Shown here piece after piece: positions 11,944-21,752 of a stretch of DNA of 64,000 nt (positions within the stretch are counted from its first letter, which is position 1; the number at the start of each line of letters is the position of its first letter). The notes beneath the pieces are model-generated. The model worked only from the letters and a program-made list of their open reading frames with translations. It was not told the origin of the DNA and searched no databases. This DNA comes from Chrysophaeum taylorii (Eukaryota > Sar > Pelagophyceae > Pelagomonadales > Pelagomonadaceae): NCBI GenBank assembly GCA_029834535.1, contig JAQMWT010000341.1, positions 1-64,000 on the forward strand, read 5' to 3'. The position numbers were made by a program, and so were the translations under genes.

Positions 11944-13401
11944 GTGACTTAAGAAGAGTTGTTGAGACATGATTCGGAGGCAGAGCCGCCACGGCCGCCG
12001 TCGCCGCATTAAGCACCTAAAGTGCATGGAGAAATCCAAGCCCGCGGCACTGGTAAGGCAGGAGGTTGACGCAACGCGTGAAATGTCGAGCGAAGATGGA
12101 TGCTGCTACATAGCAAGCTGAGGCGTCGCCCAACGAAAGCCGGAACACCCATTCCATACCAAGCAACTCCCGGGCTTGAAGAGCCAAAATGGAAGACTGC
12201 AGAAGGAGAGAGGGAGGGAGAAAGAGAATGAAGAAAAGACCAGGGGCGATCGCAGAGGACGGCGAAGAAGAAAGCAACAAAGCGCAAAGAGGACAGTAGA
12301 AGCAAGCACGAGAGACAGGAGAGGGAAAAGAAGGGTGAGGACAACAAAAAAGGAAGCAGAGCAAACAAGAAAAAGAGAGAAAGGTAGGAGAAGACGAAGC
12401 AGAAGGGCAATGCGAAAAGAGCGCGAATTGCGAGGGCGCAAGGAGCTTGGTTCAGAACGACGTGGGCGGAAAAAGCAAGCAGGAAGGGAGAAAGAGATGG
12501 AGGGGGGAGACGGAAGCAGAAAAAAAACATATGGTGAAGGCGCATGGGGACAGGCTGTTTGGGGCTTGAAAAAACAAAAAGTTTGGGATTTGGTTCAGAG
12601 CCAGGGCGGCCACGAAGCCGCTACCACTCAGGGAGAAGGGGCAATCCAAGCCCGTAAAAAGGTGGGAAAGGGATCTGCCCATCGCATGTTGTGTCCAAAA
12701 AAAACCAGGCGAGGTTTGCTTTACTACTCGCCCACGTCACTTCAGGAGGAACAAAACAAACAAGCAAACAAACAAAAACCCATTTGGATAGTAGCACTGC
12801 GTGCCGCCCACGATTATTACTATGTTTTGCGAATCCCAGGCTCAATCGACCAGAGTAAATGATCAAAGAAAGAAAGAAGGAAAGACCACAGACGACCGCG
12901 GTGGTCCTACAATGAAAATCGTCATCGCGCGCGCGAGCCACATACATGTCTCTTGACAGCAGATAGCGTGCGTGTGGAAAGGAACCGCACCCAGAAGAAG
13001 ATGGAGCCTGTCCTCCACTGGCGGAATCGCCCCTGGGTAGACGGGCCCGGAACCGCACCCTCCATGGGAGGAGCACAAAAATTGCCGCCGAGGTGTATAG
13101 TATGAACCGACATAATAATGGTTATAATAACAAGAATAATAGTATTAGAAGAAGAACTTCATGAAGGACTCGGTGTCCACCCAGAGCGCCACACGCACCT
13201 ACACGCGTCGAATAGAGGGTGAGGGAGGAGAGTTCTGCGCACAAAAACCCTTTCCCAGGACTTCCTTTGCGCCCACCACCACACTCCCCAGGCAGTCGAA
13301 TTTTTATTTTAGAAGCATCTGCCTGAGTCACTTTGGACCGAAGAAGACAAGGGTGCATGAAATAAAATAAAATAAAATAAATAAAAAAATTTCGTCGTTA
13401 A
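11944..13401. other. Intergenic region with a purine-rich stretch
   Basis: I find no convincing gene. The long frames on both strands are products of strand asymmetry. Plus-strand translations are Arg/Lys/Glu-rich and minus-strand ones Leu/Phe/Ser-rich, with no domain. The end, 13358-13390, is an A-rich AATAA repeat just beyond the stop codon of the LRRC47-like gene. A short dispersed motif lies at 12824-12854 and is described separately. Confidence 0.5.
12180..12520 (+). repeat. Polypurine tract of about 340 bp
   Basis: The plus strand here is overwhelmingly A and G (AGAAGGAGAGAGGGAGGGAG and similar), with no fixed repeat unit. The mirror-like purine bias explains the long open frames seen on both strands in this stretch. 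Confidence 0.7.
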
Positions 13402-14949
13402 TTAATCCTGCGGGTGAGGAAGGTCGGGGAGCGGAGGCAAGGAAAGGAGCTCGTCTCGGTCGGGAAAGGAGGATCGGAGGAGCGTGCGGTCAAAGTCGTA
13501 GACGACGTCGACGGGCTCGACCATGACCGTGCGGCCAGGTGCTTGTTGTTCGAAGAGAGCGATCGCGTCATTCAGAAGGTGGAGGGCCGCGGCGCGGACG
13601 TGAGAATCGTCCTTGGCTTCGGCGGCGGAAACTTCCAAAAAGACGCCGGATTTTGTGTCGAGGGTAATGCGGGTGTCGTAGGCGTTGGAGAGGGGTGGGA
13701 CCGACAAGACGGTGCCTCGGGCATCGACGAGGTGCGCAAGCTTTGGGGCGGCGAGGAGTTGCTTAGCGGCATGCTTGAGGCTGGAGTTTTTCCCAGCCGC
13801 GAGATCTGCCGCGAATTTGCGGGCCGAGACCCGGCCCTTCTCGCGCATCCAGCCGCCAGCAATCGGGAGAAAGTCGACGTCGTCGGCAGCGACGTACGCG
13901 AGCGGCCACGCGATGGCTTCGAGGGCGTGAGTTCCGATCGCGGCGCGGCGTCGGCCTTTGGCGTGGAGTCTCGTCTGGGAAGCGAGGAATTCATCGAAGG
14001 TCTTCCTTGCCGCCGCGAGGTCTTCGTTGTGGTCGATCTGTAGGTCCTCGAGGCCGACGAGGGCTTCGAAGTCGTCGTCGGCGTCGGGCGCGAAGACGTA
14101 GGGCGACGATACGCGAAGGACGCACGCGACGACGTGCGGTCGAATCGCGAGCGCCTCCTTCGACGCGACGACGACGCGCCTCTCGCCGCCTCGAAAAAGG
14201 CGCGGCGGCTCTTTGTGTTTGAGCTGCGCCTTGGACTTCCCCTTGCGCAGCGCGTCGAATAACTTTTTAGACGAGCCGTCGGCGGCCGCTCTCGCGAGCT
14301 TCTTGTCGACGAGCGGGTTACCCGAGAGATCGATCCTGGCGATCTTGGGGCACCGTTCCAAGAGAAGATCGACCTCGACGAGCCTGTTGTCCGCGACGTC
14401 GAGGTCGCGGAGCTCGGGGCACGCGAACCGCGCGAGCGTCGAGAGCGCGTTGCGACGCAGGCAGAGTTCCTGGAGCCGTCGTGCCCCACCAGAGACGTTT
14501 TCGATGCGATTGTCCGAGGCAATCAGCCGTCGGATCTGCGTCTCGGAAGCGTCGAGCGCCTCGAGCCTGTTCCGGGACACGTTGAGGGTCTCGAGCGACT
14601 CGGGGAGTGATTTCGGCAGCGACTCGAGTCCGTTCCCGCTCAAGTCGAGCGACCGCAGCTGCCCGCACCCGAGGAAAGCGGTCTCGGGCTTTACCACCGG
14701 CCCGAGGGCGTTGTCGGCCAGCGACAGGTCACGCAGCCGTTGGAGGCACTGCGACTCGTCGAGCCGTTCGAGCTGGGCCTTCCGAACCTCGAGGAACCGG
14801 AGCCCCGTCAGCCCCGCGAGCCGAACGTCGAGGCAAGGCCGCCTGCCTCCCTGGCACTTCAACGTCGCCGTCGCCTCGCTGCACCCAGCCAGTTCGGGCC
14901 ACGAATCGCCGGAAAACGTCGACGACGATGACGAATCGGTGGTGGCCAT
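13402..14949 (-). CDS. LRRC47: LRRC47-like leucine-rich repeat protein with B3/B4 domain
   Basis: 515 codons. The N-terminal half (about residues 45-215) is a run of leucine-rich repeats with the pattern LRSLDLSGNGLESLP, LETLNVSRNRLEAL and LRDLDVADNRLVEV. The C-terminal half (about residues 260-490) resembles the B3/B4 tRNA-binding-type domain of phenylalanyl-tRNA synthetase beta. This pair of domains is typical of LRRC47, whose exact role is unsettled and has been linked to translation. I chose the ATG at 14949 because MATTDS opens a plausible N-terminus; the frame stays open another 99 codons upstream, but that sequence is Arg-run and low-complexity. The C-terminus ends DLPHPQD. It is first in a minus-strand series, with 337 bp to the next gene. 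Confidence 0.8.
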   Translation of the reverse strand: MATTDSSSSSTFSGDSWPELAGCSEATATLKCQGGRRPCLDVRLAGLTGLRFLEVRKAQLERLDESQCLQRLRDLSLADNALGPVVKPETAFLGCGQLRSLDLSGNGLESLPKSLPESLETLNVSRNRLEALDASETQIRRLIASDNRIENVSGGARRLQELCLRRNALSTLARFACPELRDLDVADNRLVEVDLLLERCPKIARIDLSGNPLVDKKLARAAADGSSKKLFDALRKGKSKAQLKHKEPPRLFRGGERRVVVASKEALAIRPHVVACVLRVSSPYVFAPDADDDFEALVGLEDLQIDHNEDLAAARKTFDEFLASQTRLHAKGRRRAAIGTHALEAIAWPLAYVAADDVDFLPIAGGWMREKGRVSARKFAADLAAGKNSSLKHAAKQLLAAPKLAHLVDARGTVLSVPPLSNAYDTRITLDTKSGVFLEVSAAEAKDDSHVRAAALHLLNDAIALFEQQAPGRTVMVEPVDVVYDFDRTLLRSSFPDRDELLSLPPLPDLPHPQD

Positions 14950-15286
14950 AATATGTTTCGTAGTAGTAAGTAGTACAATGTATACATGTGATAAAAGTAC
15001 CTGAATAAAAATGTCAGATTCGGCCTGGAAAAGGAAGAAGTACGGGGGTGGCAAAAAGATGGCGATTCTTCTCGAGGGGGCCCCAGTCGAGCACGTGGCG
15101 TCTGTACACGAGCTTGCTTCCCCTCGGCGGCGGCGGCGGCGGCGGCCGTGCTCCCACGGGGAGGAAGAAGAGGATGATGGCGTTCTAAAAGGAGGGGAGG
15201 GGAGGGGGCGGGAGGGGTGGGGAATGGAGGGAGGCGGGGCAATCATGCACTCCCGCGCTTTGGTGGGAAGCGAGATATCATCAAAA

Positions 15287-16174
15287 TCACGAGGTAGACG
15301 ACGACGACGACGACGAAAAAGTCGACGTACCAGCGCCGCGGCGGCGAGTCACGGACATGCGAGTCATGACGCTCTCCTTGATTGCCTGGAGCTCGAAGGC
15401 GAGGGCGGCCTCGTACTGTTCTTTGCGCAGTTTGAGCTTCTCGTGCGTGCTCGCCTGGCTCCCGTCTTTGGTGAATACGGCGACGACATGCCGTCGTCCT
15501 CTGAGGATGGGGACCCCCTCGTGCTCGAGCTCGGGGGGAAAGATGACGGCGCAGCCCTGGTTCGGCCGCACCACAAACGGGTCAGGCGGGGGCTGCTTCC
15601 GGCCGAGAAACGACGAACCCGCGTCCTGACGGCCCTTGGGAAAGAAGCGCGTGCCACCGGCGACGTAGCCGTCCGGGTCGCTCAGAGTGATGAGCAGCGT
15701 TTGCCGCTGTGCCTTACTCGTGCCGTCGCAGTGCTTTTCGAGGCCTGCTTGGCGCGAAGCGTCGTAGATGATGATGAATACCTCGTGTTTGCTGTACGTA
15801 ACGAGGTTGCCGCATAGCTTCTCGATGGTGTGGCAGCACGCGTCCACGGCGCGGTACACCACGTCCTTGGACTTCAAGTCCCGCACAAACACGTCCTTGG
15901 TCGACAAGCTCGCGCCGCGATCAGTGAATTTTCCACTATCGTACAGCCCGTCGACCTCCATTTTCACCACTTCGGCCTGGTCCGCCGGCATCGCGCGTGG
16001 CACCTCATACACGCCCTCGCCGTGTGGCACGCAACGGCCCTCGAGATTCATGAACTCGCATCGTGCGGCTCGTCTAAGCTCGTCTGGCTTCTTTGTTCCC
16101 CCCGAAGACTCCGAGTCGCTGCTCCCGCCAATCTGGAGCTGCGACCGAAAGAGCCCGATGACAGATTCCGCCAT
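15287..16174 (-). CDS. 2OG-Fe(II) oxygenase, prolyl 4-hydroxylase-like
   Basis: 295 codons. The double-stranded beta-helix core carries the iron-binding HxD in EKHCDG (about residue 148). The distal His is in ELEHEG and the 2-oxoglutarate-binding Arg/Lys in ILRGRRHVVAVF (about residues 215-230). A FFPKG strand lies between them. This is the P4Hc-type layout, and such enzymes hydroxylate proline or related residues using 2-oxoglutarate and O2. I see no signal peptide or transmembrane segment, so a cytosolic or nuclear (PHD or OGFOD-like) role is as likely as collagen-type modification. A Ser-run tail (SSSSSSSS) ends the protein. Confidence 0.8.
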   Translation of the reverse strand: MAESVIGLFRSQLQIGGSSDSESSGGTKKPDELRRAARCEFMNLEGRCVPHGEGVYEVPRAMPADQAEVVKMEVDGLYDSGKFTDRGASLSTKDVFVRDLKSKDVVYRAVDACCHTIEKLCGNLVTYSKHEVFIIIYDASRQAGLEKHCDGTSKAQRQTLLITLSDPDGYVAGGTRFFPKGRQDAGSSFLGRKQPPPDPFVVRPNQGCAVIFPPELEHEGVPILRGRRHVVAVFTKDGSQASTHEKLKLRKEQYEAALAFELQAIKESVMTRMSVTRRRGAGTSTFSSSSSSSTS

Positions 16175-16934
16175 CGGCGGCGGCTACGGCGGCGGCGGCG
16201 GCTATCCTCAGTCACGTTGCGCCCGCGACGCCAAGCGTCTCAAGGCGCATAAGTCCCGAATTTTATCCTAGGGAAGAAATGCCCTTCGCAGCTTCTAACA
16301 TTCAATACATGATCTGACCTCAACCGTGTCGCACCGTGACGTCCCCTCTCTGAGAGAGATAGTACTATTTTGTGGGGGTAAGGTTAGTAAGGTCCTCGGG
16401 GTTAGCAAATTAGTTAGTCAAGGTCGTCGGGCGGGCCGGTGTTGGGAGCCGGAACGTTCGTTCGCAGCGGGACGTGGCATGGCCGGAGGGCTCAGACGGA
16501 AAAGTTCGCGACGATTTGGTCGTCGGACACATCGCGTTCTCCGCGTCGCATGGCGACTAGCCTGATGATCACTCTCCGCCGGCTCACCTTTTCGTCGCCC
16601 TTCGTCTTCACACGCGGTGACTCTCCTAATCCCAGCGCCGTGATCCCATATTAGCCTGCGCCCACCGGGCTGGCCTATCGTTATTTAGGTAGTTAACTAG
16701 TTAGTCTGGTCGTTGACATGTTGATTCTCTTCCGGACTACAATCGAGACACGCCACACCTCGTCCACAACATGACCCCTTGTCCCCGACCGACCGACCGA
16801 CATACCCCGCGATGTTGGTGAGGCTGGGGGAAAATAAGTTGCTGCCGATATTATGCGACGTCGGCGACAGGAAACCAACCAGCCAGCCTATCTACCTAGG
16901 CGCCCGCAGTAGCGGCGTGGACGACCGCGCATGC
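16175..16934. other. Intergenic region holding one copy of a dispersed repeat
   Basis: No gene is visible. The GGC/GGCGGC-rich stretch at 16175-16200 is the upstream region of the oxygenase gene. The middle part (16428-16690) is related to 52518-52705 and is listed separately. Confidence 0.5.
16428..16690 (+). repeat. Dispersed repeat, copy 1
   Basis: Blocks shared with 52518-52705 in the same order: GGGCGGGCCGGT, AGCCGGAACGTTCG, GCAGnGGGACG, CAGCGCCGTG (as GCGCTGGG in the partner), TTAGCCTGCGCC and GGGCTGGCCTAT. Spacing between blocks differs, so the copies are old or internally rearranged. No coding capacity and no clear terminal repeats are seen. Confidence 0.6.
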
Positions 16935-17096
16935 TTACTTGAGCTTCTTCTTGGGTCGTAACTGGTTGGTATGGCCGCACTTCTTTTTTCGGCAGTTCTT
17001 CGCGCGCGGCGGCAGGCGCGCGTAGCACTTGCGGCAGACCATCTTCTCGCAGTTGAAGGTCTTCGCCAGAGCGGCGAGCGACGGATCGTAGACCAT
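16935..17096 (-). CDS. RPL40: 60S ribosomal protein eL40
   Basis: 53 codons. The translation starts [20 protein letters not shown] and ends [13 protein letters not shown]. It has the four zinc-binding cysteines of eL40 ([14 protein letters not shown] and NCRKKKCGH). eL40 is normally made as a ubiquitin fusion. Here no ubiquitin C-terminus (LRLRGG) precedes it: the frame upstream reads RSFLVSI up to the ATG. A possible 5' exon with donor AAG|GTGAGA lies at 17177-17200, joined by a CCAG or TCAG acceptor near 17100-17120. The obvious joins from the ATG at 17200 do not keep frame, so that exon may be untranslated. The gene has either lost the fusion or has a distant ubiquitin exon that I cannot see. 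Confidence 0.9.
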   Translation of the reverse strand: MVYDPSLAALAKTFNCEKMVCRKCYARLPPRAKNCRKKKCGHTNQLRPKKKLK

Positions 17097-17244
17097 GATG
17101 CTGACGAGGAACGACCTGGCAGCGAGTCACGGAAAGAAAAAAATGATGGCGTCTGTGGTCCACCACGACGGAGATCTCTCACCTTCTCGCTAAATACCAC
17201 CTCACCAAGGGTTCTGTTGGCAAGGAAGTGTAAGGAGGAGGGTA

Positions 17245-17957
17245 TCCTAACTACTAATCGACAGATGTTTGTCTGTCTGTTTGTCTGTCTGTCTGTTTGT
17301 CCCTCGATTTAGGGTAAGGATCAGTTAGGCGCGAGAGTAAGGATCAGGTAGGCGCGAGAGCCAGACAGTGATCCTCCAAACCGTCTACGGCGACCTCGCA
17401 GACTATTTCCACGACCCGCGGCGGCTCTTTCAGCGCGCCATTCTCACGCCCCGTCGAAACGATGTTGTCGATGCTGACAACGCGCACATGACCGTGGCCT
17501 TTTTTTCCCGGAGACGAGGCGTCGGAGTTCTTTTCGGCTGACTAGGCTGGGTCGGAAGACGACGCCTCGCTCTTTACAGTAGAGTTTTCAACTCCCTGAC
17601 AACCAACGGCATGCTGACTTTGATCGCGAGCTTAATGTCTTCGCAACCTCGACCCGTCGCACGGCCACTGCAACGGTACCAGATACATGATCGATCGTGT
17701 CGTTGTCACCGAGGCTCCTCCAACCTGTATCCCGTAAGGCCCGCCGACGCCAAACGATCACCAAGAGCCAGGGCCAGACGCCCCGCGAGGTCGGCGTCCT
17801 CTTGGCGAAGCCCGTCTTCTGCCACGTCCAGCTCTACGTGGCTCTCTGTCGATCGGCAACCCCGAGGATATCCTCTTCTGAGTCGACGACTCCACCCTAC
17901 CCCACACGTGCTGCGCAATACCGATAATCCCCCTCCCGGCGTCTACACGCGCACTGT
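17245..17957 (+). mobile_element. Helitron helicase 3' fragment, copy 1
   Basis: Begins CCTAACTACTAATCGACAGA followed by a TGTT/TGTC tetranucleotide run. Translated pieces in different frames match the C-terminal part of the PIF1-like helicase of Helitron RepHel proteins: VYGDLADYF...RAILTPRRNDVVDADNA (17377-17490), FNSLTTNGML (about 17587), HCNGTRYMIDRVVV (about 17665) and TITKSQGQTPREVGVL (about 17756), then VQLYVALCR. It is a degraded fragment with several frameshifts. Neither the Rep domain nor the helicase N-terminus is present. Confidence 0.8.
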
Positions 17958-18279
17958 AGGTGAACTTACTGGGACCAGGTGAACTTACTGGAGTTTGAGA
18001 TTGGGACTAGGTGAACTTAGTGACCAGGTGAGCTTAATGGGACCAAGTGAACTTACTGGGGTTTTTAGAGTAAAGGGTTTTTAGAGTAAACTCACAGGTT
18101 GGCGGCGCGTGCGGATCAAAGCAGCTTAGATTGGCGGAGGCGAGAGCGACGAGCTCAAAGGAGTTGGTGTGAGCTGGGTGAACTTACTAACCAGGTGAAC
18201 TTATACGAAACTTACTGGGACCAGGTGAACTTACTGGGGTTAGAGATTGGGACTAGGTGAACTTACTGGCCTGCACTTG
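17958..18279 (+). repeat. GGTGAACTTACTGG minisatellite, array 1
   Basis: Irregular array of units of about 19 nt (GGTGAACTTACTGGGACCA) and about 32 nt (the same start followed by GGTTAGAGATTGGGACTA). It contains one insert beginning CACAGGTTGGCGGCGCGTGC (about 18096-18170) that recurs in arrays 2 and 3. The array directly follows the Helitron fragment, as it does in the other two copies. Confidence 0.85.
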
Positions 18280-18997
18280 TCCTAACTACTAATCGACAGA
18301 TGTTTGTCTGTCTGTCTGTTTGTTTGTCTGTCTGTCTGTTTGTCCCTCGATTTAGGGTAAGGATCAGATAGGCGCGAGAGTAAGGATCAGGTAGGCGCGA
18401 GAGCCAGACAGTGATCCTCCAAGCCGTCTACGGCGACCTCGCAGACTATTTCCACGACCCGCGGCGGCTCTTTCAGCGCGCCATTCTCACGCCCCGTCGA
18501 AACGATGTTGTCGATGCTGACAACGCGCGCATGACCGCGGCCTTTTTTTCCGAAGACGAGGCGTCGGAGTTCTTTTCGGCCGACTAGGTTGGGTCGGAAG
18601 CCGACGCCTCGCTCTTTACAGTCGAGTTTTCGACTCCCTGACAACCAACGGCATGCTGACTTTGATCGCGAGCTTAAAGTCTTCGCAACCTCGACCCGTC
18701 GCGCGGCCACTGCAACGGTACCAGATACATGATCGATCGTGTCGTTGTCACCGAGGCTCCTCCAACCTGTATCCCGTAAGGCCCGCCGACGCCAAACGAT
18801 CAACAAGAGCCAGGGCCAGACGCCCCGCGAGGTCGGCGTCCTCTTGCCCAAGCCCGTCTTCTGCCACGTCCAGCTCTACGTGGCTCTCTGTCGATCGGCA
18901 ACCCCGAGGATATCGTCTTCTGAGTCGACGACTCCACCCTACCCCACACGTGCTGCGCAATACCGATAAGCCCCCTCCCGGCGTCTACACGCGCACT
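18280..18997 (+). mobile_element. Helitron helicase 3' fragment, copy 2
   Basis: Direct repeat of copy 1 about 1035 bp downstream, with the same CCTAACTACTAATCGACAGA start. It is slightly better preserved: RNLDPSRGHCNGTRYMIDRV at about 18684, TINKSQGQTPREVGVLLPK at about 18796 and VFCHVQLYVALCRS at about 18856. These are the last helicase motifs of PIF1/Helitron proteins. Stops and frameshifts separate them. Confidence 0.85.
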
Positions 18998-19570
18998 ATC
19001 GGTTAACTTACTGGGACCAGGTGAACTTACTGGAACCAGGTGAACTTACTGAGGTTAGGGATTGGGACTAGGTGAACTTAGTGACCAGGTGAATACTGAG
19101 ACCAAGTGTGAACTTACTGGGGCTTTTAGAGTAAACTCACAGGTTGGCGGCGCGTGCGGATCAAAGCAGCTTCGATTGGCGGGGGTGAGAGCGACGAGCT
19201 CGCAGGAGAGTGGGGTGAGTGGGTGTGAGCACGAGTGGGCTTACGCCGAATTTACTGGGGTTAGAGATTGGGACAAGGTGAACTTAACAGGGTGAAAATG
19301 CTGGGGTTAGAGATTGGGAGTAGGTGAACTTACTGGCCTGCTGGGACCAGGTGAATCATCCAAGCAGCTTAGATTGGCGGAGGTGAGAGCGACGAGCTCG
19401 AAGGAGAGTGGGGTGAGTGGATGTGAGCACGAGTGGGCTTACGCCGAACTTTTTTAAGCCGAACGGTTAGAGATTGGGACTAGGTGAACTTACTGGGACC
19501 AGGTGAACTTACTGGGGTTAGAGATTGGGACCAGGTGAACTTACTGGCGAACTTACTGGCCTGCACTTGT
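18998..19570 (+). repeat. GGTGAACTTACTGG minisatellite, array 2
   Basis: Same unit family as array 1, longer, with two copies of the GCGGATCAAAGCAGCTT / GATTGGCGG insert (about 19136-19210 and 19358-19430). The complementary strand carries a GTAAGT in almost every unit. Confidence 0.85.
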
Positions 19571-19574
19571 AACT

Positions 19575-19960
19575 AACTAGCTTAAACTAACTTCAGACCT
19601 CTCCTGAGATTGGGAGCCAGGCCGGACAGGCAGGAGCCGATCCGGAATCACAGAGGAAAATCACGCAGTTGGGGCTGAGGCGAGGGACGAGGACTCGTTG
19701 ATGACGGACCGCCACTGCGCGCGGTCTTGTGCGAAGTCGTGCAAAAGCGTCGCAGGCCGCAAACGTGTTGGTCCACGAACAATCGACCTGTCCGTCGCGT
19801 TCTACCCAACCGAGCGAACCCCATCCCAGCGCGGACTTTCCGGGTGCTAACCGGCCAGCCCGGGAGGCGAGCAGGCACCGTCTCACTCCGGGACGGCCGG
19901 GGCCGCCGCAGGGAGCAAGCGTGTTAGGCGCCGTCCTCCATCGCAACCAACGGAGGGTAT
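19575..19960 (-). mobile_element. LINE 3' fragment
   Basis: Related to the 3' part of the LINE at 27540-28508. Shared blocks include TAACTTC.GACCTCTCC, GGGAGCCAGGC and ACCGCCACTGCGCGCGGTC. On the minus strand the end of a coding frame reads LHDFAQDRAQWRSVI, matching WHDLAQDRAQWRSAI in the other copy. The upstream part has diverged and no reverse transcriptase core is left. It ends against DNAAF4-like exon 2. Confidence 0.65.
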
Positions 19961-19972
19961 AATAATCAATTA

Positions 19973-21677
19973 TTATTGAGATGAGGCCTCCTTATTAGCC
20001 CGGGCACGGAGGTTGTCGAGGTCCGCCTTGAGTCTGACGTCGTCTGGAGAGATAGCGACCGCGGCCGTGAAGTCTTTTATCGCATCGGGGAGGTTGTCGA
20101 GCTTCGCGTAGGCCGCGCCCCGTCGGGCGAGGGTGCGGAGGAGCCACTGGCGGCGCTTGTCCGAGCCGGGTGGCGGCCTGCGAGAGAGATTGTCAGAAAA
20201 AAAAAGGACGCACGTCTCCAGCAGAACGAACGCACAGGGGTCCGGAAACGGCCGTGGAGTCGTCGCGCTCGAAGACTTTGAGGGCGTCCGTCGCGTCCTG
20301 GACGGCGCCCCGAAAGTTGGCGAGGGCGAGGCGGGCGGCAGCGCGATTGGAGAGGGCCGAGACAAATGTGGGCTCGGATTCGAGGGCGCGGGCGTAGGCG
20401 TGTTCGGCCTTTTGAGCGTCGCCCGCAGCGAGGTGGGCGTCGGCCTCGTTCTTGAAGGCGCTCGCGTCGCGGAGCGCGCGGACTTTTGCGGTGTCTCGGC
20501 GGAGGGCGTCGGCGTCTTCCGGGGCCGCGGAAGCCGCCGCCGCCGCCGCCGCCTCCAAGTCGTCGACCGCCCTTGCGTAGTCGCCGAGGCCGCAGCGCGC
20601 GGCGGCGCGGCGAGCGCGTAGCTTTGGCTCGAGGGCGCGGGGGTGTCTCGAGGCGAGCGCCGCGTCGCAGTCGGCGAGACATGCGGCAAAGTCGGCGAGT
20701 TTGAGGTGCGCCGCGGCGCGATTGGCGAGGCAGGGGATGGCCGTTTCGTCGAGCTCGAGCGCGGCCGAGTACGCTTGGACGGCCGATCGGTAGTCGCCGT
20801 TCCGCCAGCGATCGTCGCCGCGGGCCTTGAGCCAGGTCGGGTCGGCGTCCTCTATGCCCCGACCGTCGTTGCCCAGCGTGAGCATCGCGTTTTTGTGGAG
20901 GTGGGCGCGGTGCTTGACGATCCACTCGTGCTCGTCTCCGAGCTTTGACTCGCGCATAGGCGTCGGAAAGACGCGCGGCGTATGCGCCACGCTTACCTTG
21001 CTCGAGCTCCGCGGCTCGGGCAGCACCGGCGCCGTCACCTCCTCTTTCTCGGCGGTGCTGGTGGTCGTCAGGGCCGGGGGCTCGTCGTCGTCGTCGTCGT
21101 CTTCCACCAAGGAGTCCTCGTCGCGTCTCTCCTCGCGCGGGACCGCCGCGGGGACTTCCGCGCGCTTTTGGGAAGCGGTTACCTCGAGACGGCCGAGAAC
21201 TTGGTAGGCCCGCGCCTCGGCCTCGCGCTTCTCCTGCGCCTTGCGGTCCTCGATCGCCGACAACTCCTGCTCGTCGAGCTTCATCTGCGTCCGGACGGCC
21301 TGGCGCTGGTCCTCGTGCTTGCGGGCCTTGCTCTTCTCCGAGACGTCCGATTCGCGCTTCTGGCGTCGCTCCCTCGCCACCGCGCGATGTTTCATCACCT
21401 CCGCTTTATCGGCCTCGACGCACAGCTGTCCCCAGACACCCGGCTCGACCTTGGGGAGCACCAGGGTCAGCTGACCCTTCTTGATCTTCGCTGTGACCTC
21501 TAGGTCCCGGATCTCGCCGAAGAGGTCGAGCTCGATAAGACATGGCGGGTACGAGATCTTCACGTAGACGTCCGCCGCGTACACGTCCACCGCCTTGGGC
21601 GAGACCCCGCGCAGCAAGACGCTCACCTGCACGCTCCCCTCCGTCTCCTTCCAGGTGTATTCGCCAGTCAAGACCAT
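19973..21677 (-). CDS. DNAAF4: DNAAF4 (DYX1C1)-like dynein assembly factor
   Basis: Two inferred exons, 21677-20236 and 20177-19973, joined across a 58-nt intron (GTGCGT...TCGCAG); 548 codons. Residues 3-80 form a CS (p23-like) domain (YTWKETEGSVQVSV...VYVKISYPP...PGVWGQL). A charged helical middle follows. The C-terminal half has TPR repeats (WLKARGDDRWRNGDYRSAVQAYSAAL, FKNEADAHLAAGDAQKAEHAYARALE), and the third repeat is completed in exon 2 (RGAAYAKLDNLPDAIKDFTAA). CS plus C-terminal TPRs is the layout of DNAAF4, a cytoplasmic co-chaperone that preassembles axonemal dynein arms. The join restores the TPR frame. The start is 75 bp from the NAE1 stop on the same strand. Confidence 0.85.
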
Positions 21678-21752
21678 TCTTCTTTCTTTCTTTCTTTCTT
21701 TGATAAGGAGGTGGTACCAAGCAAGGGCGTTAGTTACCGTTGGTTCTTCTTC

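Noticed and set aside
12009-12862. Long frames on both strands between the LTR element and the LRRC47-like gene
   Set aside because: Composition (Arg/Lys/Glu runs on plus, Leu/Phe/Ser runs on minus) follows the purine tract; no domain or start context.
14007-15004. Several plus-strand frames opposite the LRRC47-like gene
   Set aside because: Antisense shadows: GC-rich codon bias keeps opposite frames open; the minus frame carries the leucine-rich repeats.
14950-15246. 99 extra N-terminal codons for the LRRC47-like protein
   Set aside because: Pro/Ser/Arg runs and a hydrophobic spacer do not fit LRRC47; this 337-bp gap is better read as promoter.
17611-19006. Repeated 117-123 codon proteins (MLTLIASL...) as host genes
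   Set aside because: They are out-of-frame readings of the Helitron helicase fragments.
17958-19570. CRISPR-like array
   Set aside because: Units are variable in length, spacers are not unique, and the setting is a eukaryotic genome beside a Helitron fragment.
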